NCBI GenBank assembly: GCA_017302715.1
Contig: JAFLCD010000001.1
Span: 310,001-374,000 of the forward strand
Reading direction: 5' to 3'
Origin: Deltaproteobacteria bacterium
GTDB lineage: Bacteria; Bdellovibrionota; UBA2394
Length of the DNA stretch: 64,000 bases
Part shown: positions 51,941-60,389 of the stretch, piece after piece
How the letters are laid out: every line of letters starts with the position of its first letter
Numbering within the stretch: the stretch's first letter is position 1
Notes under the pieces: generated by a model
The model's database searches: none
The model's input: the letters and a program-made list of their open reading frames with translations, nothing else
What the model was told of the DNA's origin: nothing
Position numbers and translations under genes: made by a program

Positions 51941-53939
51941 CAAACCTAATGCTAAAAAAGTTGCACCAAAACAAAAAGCCGTCGCACCAAAAGGTAAGGC
52001 CGCTGCTCCTAAAAAAGCTGTTGTAGCGAAGGCTGCAGAAGTTTCTAAAAAAGGTAAGAGCGCAGAAGCAGAAGAAGTAGCTGCTTCGACAAAAGGAACT
52101 GCACCCGCAAAAGGTGAAGGCAAAGCGAAAGGCCGAAAAAGCCAACGCGAAATGAAAGAAGTTAAGCAGCTTATCCACCTTGGAAAAGAAAAAGGTTATC
52201 TCACATTTGAAGAAGTAAACGATGTGCTTCCAACAGATGTTACATCTGAAGAAGAAATTGATGATGTGATGTTGATGCTCGACGAAATGGAAATCGAAGT
52301 CGTCGACGAAGCTGAAGATTTTAAACCTAAGACAACTAAAGCCGCTGCGGCTGCATCCGAAGAACACACTTTCGACGATGAAGAAGATGACGATGCTTTA
52401 AGTCGAAGCAATGACCCCATCCGAATGTATTTGCGAAAAATGGGTCAAGTTTCGCTGCTCACTCGTGATGGCGAAGTTGAAATTGCTAAGCGAATTGAAG
52501 AAGGCGAAAGCGAAGTTTTAAGTGTCGTTTTAAGATCTGATTTCGGTATCAAAGAAATTTTGAATTTAGAAGATCGTCTAAAACGAAAAACGATCCGCGT
52601 TAGCGATGTCATTCGTGGTTACGACGATTCTGAGCAGGCTCAATTCAACGAAGCTAATCAGTGTGATCGAGTTTTAAAACTTATTGCTAAAGTTCGACGT
52701 AAATACGGCGAACTTGCTGAAATTTGGGATTCAATTAAGGCCGGTTCTAAAAAAACCATCGAAGAAGGTAAGAAGCGAATGGAAAAAATTCGCGATGATA
52801 TCTTCGAAATTTTGAAAGAGATCGATCTCAATCGTAAATTCATCAATAAAATTTCTGCTAAACTTAAAAACCTCGTCAGCCGTGTTGAAAAAAGTCAGCA
52901 ATCGGTTACTGCCGTTGAGAAAAGTTTAGGTCTTGATGAAAATGAAATTAAAGAACTCGTTGTTACTTTAGATAAAGGAAAAGAAGATCCTAAAAAAGTT
53001 GCGACAAAATTAAAAGTCGACGCGGAACAACTCGCTGAATCGATCGAAAATTACAAAGCTGCAGCAAAACGTATCCAAATGATCGAAGACGAAGTGCATT
53101 TGGAAGCGACTGAAATCAAACGTATTCATAAGCTTGTAAAAAACGGTGAGCTTAAAGCTGAGCGAGCAAAAAACGAACTCGTCGAAGCGAATTTGCGTCT
53201 TGTTGTTAGTATCGCCAAAAAATATACGAATCGCGGACTTCAGTTCCTCGATTTGATTCAAGAAGGAAATATCGGCTTAATGAAAGCCGTTGATAAATTT
53301 GAATACCGAAGAGGTTACAAATTTTCGACTTACGCCACTTGGTGGATTCGCCAAGCGATCACTCGCGCGATCGCCGATCAAGCGCGAACGATTCGTATTC
53401 CAGTGCATATGATCGAGACGATCAATAAGCTGATTCGCACCTCAAGACACTTGGTTCAGGAATTAGGTCGCGAGCCTACTCCAGAAGAAATTGCAGAGAA
53501 AATGGAAATGCCTCTCGCCAAAGTACGCAAAGTTTTGAAAATCGCTAAAGAGCCTATCTCTCTCGATACTCCGATCGGAGAAGAGGAAGATTCGCATCTT
53601 GGAGATTTCATCGAAGATGGCAATGCTGTTTCGCCAACAGAAGCGGTCGTGAACTACAATCTTTCGGCTCAGACTCGAAAAGTTTTAGCGACCTTAGCTC
53701 CTCGAGAAGAAAAAGTTCTTCGTATGCGTTTTGGAATCGGTGAAAAATCAGATCATACTTTGGAAGAAGTGGGTCAAGATTTCGAAGTTACTCGTGAACG
53801 TATTCGACAAATCGAAGCGAAAGCTTTGCGAAAACTTCGTCATCCATCACGCGCTAAGAAACTTAAAACCTTCATTGATAATGTTAATGGGGGTAACGGC
53901 GGCGGCCACACCAACGGTAACAGCGGCAGCGCCAGTTAG
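51921..53939 (+). CDS. rpoD: RNA polymerase primary sigma factor (sigma70)
   Basis: 672 residues. AGGAG (51913-51917) is 3 bases before ATG 51921 and 9 before ATG 51927, so the second may be the true start. A Lys/Ala-rich leader (about 1-75) precedes region 1.1 ([20 protein letters not shown]). Then come region 1.2 ([21 protein letters not shown]), a non-conserved region, region 2 ([34 protein letters not shown]), region 3 and region 4 with the -35 helix ([20 protein letters not shown]). All promoter-contact regions are intact, so it is the housekeeping sigma factor. Confidence 0.97.
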   Translation: MKMKKASKPNAKKVAPKQKAVAPKGKAAAPKKAVVAKAAEVSKKGKSAEAEEVAASTKGTAPAKGEGKAKGRKSQREMKEVKQLIHLGKEKGYLTFEEVNDVLPTDVTSEEEIDDVMLMLDEMEIEVVDEAEDFKPKTTKAAAAASEEHTFDDEEDDDALSRSNDPIRMYLRKMGQVSLLTRDGEVEIAKRIEEGESEVLSVVLRSDFGIKEILNLEDRLKRKTIRVSDVIRGYDDSEQAQFNEANQCDRVLKLIAKVRRKYGELAEIWDSIKAGSKKTIEEGKKRMEKIRDDIFEILKEIDLNRKFINKISAKLKNLVSRVEKSQQSVTAVEKSLGLDENEIKELVVTLDKGKEDPKKVATKLKVDAEQLAESIENYKAAAKRIQMIEDEVHLEATEIKRIHKLVKNGELKAERAKNELVEANLRLVVSIAKKYTNRGLQFLDLIQEGNIGLMKAVDKFEYRRGYKFSTYATWWIRQAITRAIADQARTIRIPVHMIETINKLIRTSRHLVQELGREPTPEEIAEKMEMPLAKVRKVLKIAKEPISLDTPIGEEEDSHLGDFIEDGNAVSPTEAVVNYNLSAQTRKVLATLAPREEKVLRMRFGIGEKSDHTLEEVGQDFEVTRERIRQIEAKALRKLRHPSRAKKLKTFIDNVNGGNGGGHTNGNSGSAS

Positions 53940-54021
53940 ACGAGAAGCGCAGTGGCCGAATAGGCCCTTGATGGGCCATGAGCGCCCGAGCATTGAAGTT
54001 TGACGAAGTGAATGGAAAGAA

Positions 54022-54095
54022 TGGGCCCACCTGGACTTGAACCAGGGACCTACCGGTTATGAGCCGGCTGCTCTAACCAACTGAGCTATGAGCCC
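54022..54095 (-). tRNA. tRNA with CAU anticodon (elongator Met or Ile2)
   Basis: 74 bases on the minus strand. It has acceptor GGGCTCA pairing with TGGGCCC (one G-T wobble), D arm GCTCAGTTGGTTAGAGC, anticodon stem GCCGG/CCGGT with loop CTCATAA (anticodon CAT), and a T arm with GGTTCAAGTCC. The 3' CCA is not encoded. CAU could be elongator Met, or Ile2 with lysidine at C34. I could not decide by eye; it is not the initiator, because the first acceptor pair is a G-C match. Confidence 0.9.
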
Positions 54096-54144
54096 TCAAA
54101 CTTGTCACTTTAACCGACGAGCCTATCACAGCATATAGCTTTTA

Positions 54145-55197
54145 TCAGTCGCCAGTGTTCCACGAGTAAGCTTCAAGGTCAGAATTAAGTCTGTCGTCTG
54201 CCTCTTTTTTTAATCTTGTCATTAATCTTTGGCATTTCACTCGCGGTGCAAAGCTGTTTTCTAATAAATCGCGAACGTAATGCTCCTCATAAATTCGTCC
54301 TAAAATATCATGAGGGTTTATAGCTGGATTTGCAGGATTTGAGCTTAACAGATGAACGTTTACTTTCACAGCCGGTTTCAATCTTTGAATATATTTATCA
54401 AGTTCTCTTCGATTCGGATTAGGATCGTCTACTGCAAGGACAATGTCTGTTTCGATATCTTGTGCGGCTCTTATCTTTAAAGGATCTCTTTTAATAGCGG
54501 CAAACGCTGAATTAAAGGCGTAGAGCTCCGCGCGAGTTCCCATAATAACTGGTGTCAGGCGACTTCGTTTTAAATTTCCAATTTTAAGTCGAATTCCAAT
54601 GGGATCTGTTGGGTTTCGTCCTCGAGAGCAAGAGCGATCAATACAATGATAAACAGACAGCATCGGATTAAAATGTAAAATCTTGTGAACAATAATGGGA
54701 TCTATAGATGCAGGTTGATGACCTTTGAGACTTAAAAAATCATTGTTCTGTAAAAATCTCTCTCCAATTCCAAAACCAATCGAATGATCTAAAATCACGA
54801 AACCTTCATTTGGATAAAATCGATTTAACATTTGAAGAGCGATTTCAAATTGAGTGGCCAACAGTTCCCCTTGAGGCGAATGAAAATCTTTGTGTTCACT
54901 GGGAGAAAGAAAAACGGCTGCGTTAGCGCCCATTGATTGTAAAAAATGAATGAGGTTTGAATAATTTTCGGGCCGGTCGCGAAATCCACCAATAATGACA
55001 AAAACTTGGGTAGATGCCGGAACTGGAAAAACTCTTAATTGAAAGTAGGAGGGGGTATTGGTGTGATTAAAAATGCGATGAGACCAAGGTAAAGGGCGCT
55101 GGCCATTTCTGTGTGATTCTTGAGCAAATGAGGTGCTGCCGATCTCTAAGAAGAGAACACAAAAGGCTATAAAATGAGAAAGAAGGCGGTTTTTCAT
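54145..55197 (-). CDS. secreted alpha/beta-hydrolase-like protein
   Basis: 350 residues. A signal peptide (HFIAFCVLFLEIGSTSFA) precedes a fold in which VFVIIGGFRDRPENYSNL (oxyanion side) and VILDHSIGFGIGERF look like the strand and nucleophile elbow of an alpha/beta hydrolase. The usual GHSxG first Gly is replaced by Asp (DHSIG). A possible acid Asp (IVLAVDDPNPN) and a His (NPHDILG) lie in the right order for a Ser-Asp-His triad. It may be an esterase, lipase or peptidase in the periplasm, but the assignment is by motif only and the elbow change is odd. Confidence 0.6.
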   Translation of the reverse strand: MKNRLLSHFIAFCVLFLEIGSTSFAQESHRNGQRPLPWSHRIFNHTNTPSYFQLRVFPVPASTQVFVIIGGFRDRPENYSNLIHFLQSMGANAAVFLSPSEHKDFHSPQGELLATQFEIALQMLNRFYPNEGFVILDHSIGFGIGERFLQNNDFLSLKGHQPASIDPIIVHKILHFNPMLSVYHCIDRSCSRGRNPTDPIGIRLKIGNLKRSRLTPVIMGTRAELYAFNSAFAAIKRDPLKIRAAQDIETDIVLAVDDPNPNRRELDKYIQRLKPAVKVNVHLLSSNPANPAINPHDILGRIYEEHYVRDLLENSFAPRVKCQRLMTRLKKEADDRLNSDLEAYSWNTGD

Positions 55198-55349
55198 CGT
55201 AAATAAAGCCCCTACTGGAATAGGACATTACCATGAGAAGTCAACCTATCTCTAATCTAGAGGCGCCCAATAACTTCCATTTACCGCTTGTGGTTTTTAT
55301 CAATTCTTACGATAAAAAGCCTAAAGAACGTCACATTTAAGGAGAACTT

Positions 55350-56123
55350 TTGGAAGCCACCCCTGAAATTTTAAGGCAGTCAATTCAAGCTTTGCTAAAC
55401 CTTCAAGAGATTGATGCCAAACTTTTTCAAATTAAAGCGGAGGAAAGCGTCACCTCGCCCGAAATTTTGCAGGTTCAAAGTGCTCTCGCTGCGGCTCAAA
55501 AAGATTTTAAAAATATTGATCGTATTTTTAAAGAAATCGATCGCGAGAGAAGAAGCCATGAGCTGCGATCTCTCACTCTTCAAGAGGACGTAAAACGAGC
55601 GGAATCGAAACGTAGAGATGTGAGAAACACCAAAGAAGAGTTTTCTGCAAATAAAGAATTCGAATCTTTTCAAAAGAGAGTTGCTGAAACAAAAAAGCTT
55701 TTATCAGAGCGAACTGAACAGGCTACCCAAAAAACGGTTGAAAGAGATGAGAAACAAAAAATTGTTAGCGATTTAGAACAAAAGCTAAAGAGCTTAGAAG
55801 AAGAGCGCTCACAAAGATTGCAAGGCTTAAAGCAAGAGCGAGAAAAATTTTTAGAACAAAGAAATGAATTTATTTCAAAGGTCGATGAAGAAATTTTTTC
55901 ACTCTATGAACGAGTGCAGCGTATTCGAAAAGGAAATGGTATCGCCCTTGTCAAGGGTTTAGTCTGCGGCGGCTGTTTTGTTTCTTTGCCCCCTCACACT
56001 GTTCATCAACTTCAAAAGCTTTCTGAAATTATTACGTGTCCGAGCTGTTCAAGGATTTTATATCCAGCAGATGAGCTTGAAAGCCATTCTACAGAAGATT
56101 TAAAAATGACTTCTCAGGCTTAG
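55350..56123 (+). CDS. coiled-coil protein with C4-type zinc ribbon
   Basis: 257 residues from TTG 55350 with AAGGAG 6 bases upstream. A long charged coiled coil (about 30-190) ends in a zinc ribbon: CGGC (about 210-213) and CPSC (about 233-236). This matches the C4-type zinc ribbon family (zf-RING_7 class), whose function is not well known. The protein is cytoplasmic. It is upstream of rnpB, separated by its own terminator. Confidence 0.85.
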   Translation: MEATPEILRQSIQALLNLQEIDAKLFQIKAEESVTSPEILQVQSALAAAQKDFKNIDRIFKEIDRERRSHELRSLTLQEDVKRAESKRRDVRNTKEEFSANKEFESFQKRVAETKKLLSERTEQATQKTVERDEKQKIVSDLEQKLKSLEEERSQRLQGLKQEREKFLEQRNEFISKVDEEIFSLYERVQRIRKGNGIALVKGLVCGGCFVSLPPHTVHQLQKLSEIITCPSCSRILYPADELESHSTEDLKMTSQA

Positions 56124-56130
56124 TTAATTT

Positions 56131-56170
56131 TCGATTAAGAAATTTAAAATCTTTCTTGATCGAGTTTTTT
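56131..56170 (+). terminator. intrinsic terminator of the zinc-ribbon gene
   Basis: TCGATTAAGAAA (56131-56142) pairs with TTTCTTGATCGA (56152-56163) at 11 of 12 positions, with a 9-base loop and then G and TTTTTT. It ends the zinc-ribbon transcript. The 3' arm overlaps the -35 box of rnpB. Confidence 0.85.
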
Positions 56171-56184
56171 CAAATTAGTAATTA
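56156..56184 (+). promoter_or_regulatory. rnpB: sigma70 promoter of rnpB
   Basis: TTGATC (56156-56161), a 17-base spacer and TAATTA (56179-56184), ending about 9 bases before the predicted RNA 5' end at 56194. The -35 box lies within the upstream terminator stem. Spacing and matches are good. Confidence 0.7.
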
Positions 56185-56193
56185 TTTATTTAC

Positions 56194-56697
56194 AAGAGAT
56201 AAGGGCGGATGATCGCTGTAGAAATATTTTCTTAAACCGAGAAATTTTTTATAGAGGAAAGTCCGGGCACCGATTCTAAAATGTTTGTGCAACAGAAAGA
56301 GCATTTTGGAGTTGAGCTACCATACAGGTTAACGACCTGGGTTTTTTGAGAGATGTAAAAATTTTTCAAGAAATACGGAAAGTGGCACAGAAAATAAACC
56401 GCCGAAAGAAATTTCGGTAAGGATGAAAACGTGAGGTAAGAGCTCACGGCTTTTACGGGTGACCGTAATCGCGCTAAACCCTATGGGGTGCAAGACCAAA
56501 CATCGGCTTTACGGGTGTTGCCCGTCAGTGAGACTGCTCCTCGCTGGATCGATTCCGCGGTTGGCAAGTGAATCGATTGAAGTAGAAGGTAGGTCGCTTG
56601 AGGGGATTGGTAACAATCCTCCCAGATTGATGATTATCGCTTAGAAGACTCGGCCAGTTTTCTAAGTACAGAACCCGGCTTATAGCCCTTTATCTTT
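56194..56697 (+). ncRNA. rnpB: RNase P RNA (type A-like)
   Basis: The catalytic RNA of RNase P, which trims tRNA 5' ends. The universal motifs are all present: GAGGAAAGTCCGGGC (P4 5' side, about 56253-56267), ACAGAAAATAAACCGCC, GTAAGGATGAAAACG, TGAGGTAAGAGCTCACGG, GGGGTGCAAGACCAAAC and the closing AGAACCCGGCTTATAG near 56670. P1 is formed by AGATAAGGGC at the 5' end with GCCCTTTATCT at the 3' end. About 504 bases is longer than the usual 350-450, mostly from extra loops. No coding frame explains the region. Confidence 0.93.
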
Positions 56698-56710
56698 TGG
56701 CCGTTTTTTT
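56651..56710 (+). terminator. rnpB: intrinsic terminator of rnpB
   Basis: CGGCCA (56651-56656) can pair with TGGCCG (56698-56703), followed by TTTTTTT (56704-56710). The 5' arm is inside the RNA, so the structure competes with or caps the P1 stem. It lies just beyond the RNA 3' end and before the convergent GNAT gene. Confidence 0.65.
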
Positions 56711-56726
56711 AATTCTGTTTTTATTT

Positions 56727-57221
56727 TTACTTTAAATTTTTAGTCATCAGACAGACAGTTTTTGTGTCTGCTTCGGTTTTTTGTTGTCCCACTTCTTTAA
56801 AGCCAAAACCAAAATGAAATTTTAACGAGCCTGGATTAGGCGGCTCTAAATTAACTTCGGTAGTAATCAGTTTAGACGAAGACGAACTTAGTTTTTCAAC
56901 GTCCTGATAGAGTTTTAGCCCCACTCCTTGGCGTCTAAAATGACGATCCACAACAACGCGATCAATATAGAAAAATTTAGGATATTGATTCTTGAACCAA
57001 AGAAAGTTTGGGCTTTGATAAGAGGCTGTTTCATTAAAGCCCATTAAAAAGCCGGCAATATGTTTGTCTATAAGAGCGACTTTGGCATAGGGAGCTTTTT
57101 TTGAAAGAATCAGAAAATCTTCTAAGCTTAAACTATTTACATGGGGCACTTCGGATTGATTCATCGAATGTAAAATCGCCCATTCATTTTCTTTAGGCTC
57201 TCTTAGAATGATTTCTGACAT
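56727..57221 (-). CDS. GNAT-family acetyltransferase
   Basis: 164 residues. The acetyl-CoA loop RRQGVGLKL follows the strand FFYIDRVVVDRHF, as in GNAT proteins (R-x-x-G-x-G/A). The C-terminal strand-helix (SLKFHFGFGFKEVG) completes the fold. It transfers an acetyl group from acetyl-CoA to an amine; the substrate is unknown. It is 13 bases from, and probably co-transcribed with, the MFS transporter upstream. Confidence 0.88.
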   Translation of the reverse strand: MSEIILREPKENEWAILHSMNQSEVPHVNSLSLEDFLILSKKAPYAKVALIDKHIAGFLMGFNETASYQSPNFLWFKNQYPKFFYIDRVVVDRHFRRQGVGLKLYQDVEKLSSSSSKLITTEVNLEPPNPGSLKFHFGFGFKEVGQQKTEADTKTVCLMTKNLK

Positions 57222-57234
57222 AGAGACTTAAAGC

Positions 57235-58479
57235 CTACTCAATTCTTCCAAGTTTTTTGAGATTCAGTTTTCGCATTTGCGGCGAAAGAATGATCGTGGC
57301 GATCACAACGCAAAGCGTCATGCATCCGCCGAAGATAACCGAAGGAATAGTACCCATCCATTTCGCGGCGACTCCTGATTCGAAGGCTCCGAGTTCATTG
57401 GATGAGCTGATGAAAATACTATTCACTGCTGAAACTCTTCCGCGCATTTCATCGGGCGTAAGAAGTTGAAGAATGGCAGAACGAGTTACTACACTTATTG
57501 AGTCGAATGCGCCGTTGATAGCGAGAAAGAAAAGCGAGAGATAAAGATTTTTAGAAATCGCAAAGCAGATGATGCTCAATCCAAAGCCTGCAACAGCAGC
57601 TAGTAAAAAAGATCCGGCATATTTGGTTGGAGGATTTCGAGTGATAAAGATTAAGGCGATCATCGCACCAACCGAAGGTGCGGCTCGCATCAATCCTAAA
57701 CCTTCAGGTCCAACTTGAAGAATGTCCGCAAAGAGCGGAAGAAGGGCGATAGCTCCGCCAAATAAAACGGCAAACAAATCTAAAGAGAGTGCAGAGAGTA
57801 CGATTTTATTTTGAAAAACAAATTTAATTCCAACGGTGAGACTTTGAGTGAAAGGTTCTTGAATGGCTTTTGCGATCACACCTCTTTTAGGAATTTGTGA
57901 CATCGCACCGACAGAAATGATCAGAAATAGACAAATCAATAAGTAGGCATAACTTACTCCAAAGTATCCGTAAATCAGGCCGCCGGTAGCGGGACCTAAG
58001 CTTGATGCCGTTTGCCAAAATGTAGAATTCCATGCCGAGGCGCGAACGAGTTTTTCTTTGGGAATAATCTGTCCAAAGAAGGCGAAGAGAGAAGACGCCA
58101 TAAAAGCACGGGCGATTCCGCTTAAAAAAATGCAAAAATAAATCGTATAAATTTTAAGTTGAAGATTATCCTGAAAAAAATTTTCTACGCTTAAGATCCA
58201 AAGTGAAAGAGATGCGACGAGGGTTAGCAACTGTGCAAGTAAAACAATCGTTTTTCTCTCGGAGCGATCGACAATATGCCCAGCAATCAATGCAAAGCTG
58301 ATGGCAGGGATAACTTCGGCTAAACCAATAAGCCCCAGCGAAAGAGGATCTTTGGTGATGCTAAAAACTTGCCAAGCGACAACGACCGATTGCATCTGAA
58401 GAGCGAAAGTCATTAAAAACCTTGAACTTAAATAACGGCGAAAATCGGGAATGCGAAGAACGTCGAGCGAAGCGTGCAT
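57235..58479 (-). CDS. MFS transporter, EntS-like exporter type
   Basis: 414 residues with about 12 membrane helices. The N-terminus (IPDFRRYLSSRFLMTFALQMQS) and the loop GHIVDRSERKTIV (helix 2-3 motif with Asp-Arg) resemble the enterobactin exporter (EntS) and related MFS group. A second loop LTPDEMRGRVSAVNSIF is present. It could export a small molecule across the inner membrane. It lies in the same transcription unit as a peptide ABC importer. The substrate is unknown. Confidence 0.85.
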   Translation of the reverse strand: MHASLDVLRIPDFRRYLSSRFLMTFALQMQSVVVAWQVFSITKDPLSLGLIGLAEVIPAISFALIAGHIVDRSERKTIVLLAQLLTLVASLSLWILSVENFFQDNLQLKIYTIYFCIFLSGIARAFMASSLFAFFGQIIPKEKLVRASAWNSTFWQTASSLGPATGGLIYGYFGVSYAYLLICLFLIISVGAMSQIPKRGVIAKAIQEPFTQSLTVGIKFVFQNKIVLSALSLDLFAVLFGGAIALLPLFADILQVGPEGLGLMRAAPSVGAMIALIFITRNPPTKYAGSFLLAAVAGFGLSIICFAISKNLYLSLFFLAINGAFDSISVVTRSAILQLLTPDEMRGRVSAVNSIFISSSNELGAFESGVAAKWMGTIPSVIFGGCMTLCVVIATIILSPQMRKLNLKKLGRIE

Positions 58480-58491
58480 GTCGGATTGAGA

Positions 58492-59373
58492 TTAGTTATT
58501 CACTTGGCGGGGGTCGAGTAAATCTCTCAAAGCCGAACCAAAAAGAGCAAGTGAGAGAGTGAGTAGAAATAAAAATCCTCCAGGAAATACGGCAAGCCAC
58601 CAGGCTTCTCGAAAATGTTCTTTGGCTTGTTTTAAAAGTTCTCCGACGCTGGCTACATTGACGGGTTCGCCGAATCCTAAGAATGAAAGAGCTCCGAGAA
58701 CAATAATGGTCGAAGATAAATCAAAGGGAACAAAAATAAAAAGCGGAGTGAGAGAGTTAGGTAGTAAATGTTTAAAGAAAATTCGAAGTTTGGAACTTCC
58801 TAAGGCTGCTGCAGCTTGAACGAACTCTTGGTTTCGAAGTCTGAAAAATTCGGCCCGAACAAATCGGCAGTACGGAATCCATCCCGCAAGTGTCATGACA
58901 AAAAGTAAAACGCCATAACCTTGGTCTAAGAACGCGAGCAAAGTGAGTTGAAGAAGGAAAATCGGGAAATTTCCGATGATTTCCATGATGCGAGAAAAGA
59001 AAAGATCGATCTTGCCACCAAAAAATCCCATTGCTCCGCCAAGTAAAGTTCCAATGATCATACAGACCGCAACGACGCCGAATGCAAAGAAGATCGAGTT
59101 TTTAAGCCCGTGGACAAGCCTTGCAAAAACATCCCGGCCTACATAGTCAGTTCCAAAAATATGTTCGGCCGTGGGCGCAGCTAAAAATTCAGATTTAAAA
59201 ATATCGACGGATTCTGGACCAAACTTAACGAGCGGAAAGATCCCACTGCTTTTAGATTCGTTTGCGAGCCAAGGAGCAAAAAGAGCGATGAAAATAAAAA
59301 TCAAAACGAGTCCGCCCGAAATCCAGGTTAGTGTTGGCAAGCGTTTTAAAAATTTTATTCCATTTGAAAACAT
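58492..59373 (-). CDS. dppC: peptide ABC transporter permease (DppC/OppC type)
   Basis: 293 residues with six membrane helices. The permease EAA loop is RNQEFVQAAAALGSSKLRIF (about 178-197). The N-terminal periplasmic region contains HIFGTDYVGRDVFARLVHG, typical of DppC/OppC. It forms the channel together with DppB, whose stop codon it directly follows. It receives substrate from the upstream lipid-anchored binding protein. No ATPase gene is adjacent. Confidence 0.93.
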   Translation of the reverse strand: MFSNGIKFLKRLPTLTWISGGLVLIFIFIALFAPWLANESKSSGIFPLVKFGPESVDIFKSEFLAAPTAEHIFGTDYVGRDVFARLVHGLKNSIFFAFGVVAVCMIIGTLLGGAMGFFGGKIDLFFSRIMEIIGNFPIFLLQLTLLAFLDQGYGVLLFVMTLAGWIPYCRFVRAEFFRLRNQEFVQAAAALGSSKLRIFFKHLLPNSLTPLFIFVPFDLSSTIIVLGALSFLGFGEPVNVASVGELLKQAKEHFREAWWLAVFPGGFLFLLTLSLALFGSALRDLLDPRQVNN

Positions 59374-60381
59374 TTAACGCCCTTCAAAATCAATCCGTGG
59401 ATCGACAATCATATAGAGTAAATCAGAAACAAAAATTCCTAAGAGCGAAAGAAACGCGGAGATTGTAAAATTAGCCATGATGGTAGGGTAATCGCGCTGA
59501 AGGAGTGATTCCCAAGCGAGCAGACCTAGGCCTGGAATGGAAAACATAGTTTCAATGATCACTGCTCCGCCTAAAATGCTTGGAATGAGTGCGCCGATAA
59601 TGGTGATAATCGGAATAAGAGAGTTTCGAAAAGCATGTTTAATGAAAACCGAAAGTTCAGGAAGCCCTTTGGCGCGAGCCGTTCGAATATAATCTTGGTG
59701 AAGGGCTTCAAGAATACTGGCGCGTTGTTGTTGAGTGATAAATGCCAAACTGCCGATCGAATAACAGATGCATGGCAAAATAAAGTGATGAACTCGATCT
59801 AAAATTTTTCCCATCATACTGAGATTGGCGTAGTCATCGGATTGAATTCCATAAATGGGAAACCAATTAAAAAAGTCTCCGCCACCAAAAAAAGTAAGAA
59901 GCAAGATCCCGATGACGTAAACCGGCATCGAATACATGGCGACAACAGCGATAGCGGTGAAGCGATCGATAAATGAATTCTGAAAAGCCCCGCTCAAAAG
60001 ACCGAGAGGAAGACCAATCAAAAGTGAAACGACGATAGAAGTTAATCCAAAAATTAAAGAAACCGGCAAGCGTTCATAAATTTTTTCAATCACAGGGCGG
60101 TGATCTGCAAAGCTTTCGCCAAAATCAAGCCGAGCGATATCTTTGAGCCAAAGTACATAGCGAACGAGAATAGGTTTATCGAGATGATATTGAGCTTCTA
60201 AGAGCGCTCGAGTTTCGGGAGTGAGAGCGGATTTGTCTCCAAGGCCTCCGTTTTTATCTTGCATCAACTTCATCTCAAGCGGAGATCCGGGAGTGAGCTG
60301 AAGCATCACAAAAGAAACGAAGGTGATTCCCCAGAGAGTCACTAACATCAGCAAAATGCGTTTAAGTATATAGGTTTGCAT
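59374..60381 (-). CDS. dppB: peptide ABC transporter permease (DppB/OppB type)
   Basis: 335 residues with about six helices. The N-terminus ILKRILLMLVTLWGITFVSF is standard for DppB/OppB. The EAA loop is YIRTARAKGLPELSVFIKHA (about 226-245), and the C-terminus has LLYMIVDPRID. It pairs with DppC in the inner membrane to import oligopeptides or related compounds. It abuts dppC with no gap and follows the binding-protein gene by 8 bases. Confidence 0.94.
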   Translation of the reverse strand: MQTYILKRILLMLVTLWGITFVSFVMLQLTPGSPLEMKLMQDKNGGLGDKSALTPETRALLEAQYHLDKPILVRYVLWLKDIARLDFGESFADHRPVIEKIYERLPVSLIFGLTSIVVSLLIGLPLGLLSGAFQNSFIDRFTAIAVVAMYSMPVYVIGILLLTFFGGGDFFNWFPIYGIQSDDYANLSMMGKILDRVHHFILPCICYSIGSLAFITQQQRASILEALHQDYIRTARAKGLPELSVFIKHAFRNSLIPIITIIGALIPSILGGAVIIETMFSIPGLGLLAWESLLQRDYPTIMANFTISAFLSLLGIFVSDLLYMIVDPRIDFEGR

Positions 60382-60389
60382 TTTTTATT

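Noticed and set aside
51897-52367. 156-residue Phe/Cys-rich minus-strand frame over rpoD
   Set aside because: It is the antisense of the Lys/Ala/Glu-rich sigma factor leader; an artefact of codon bias.
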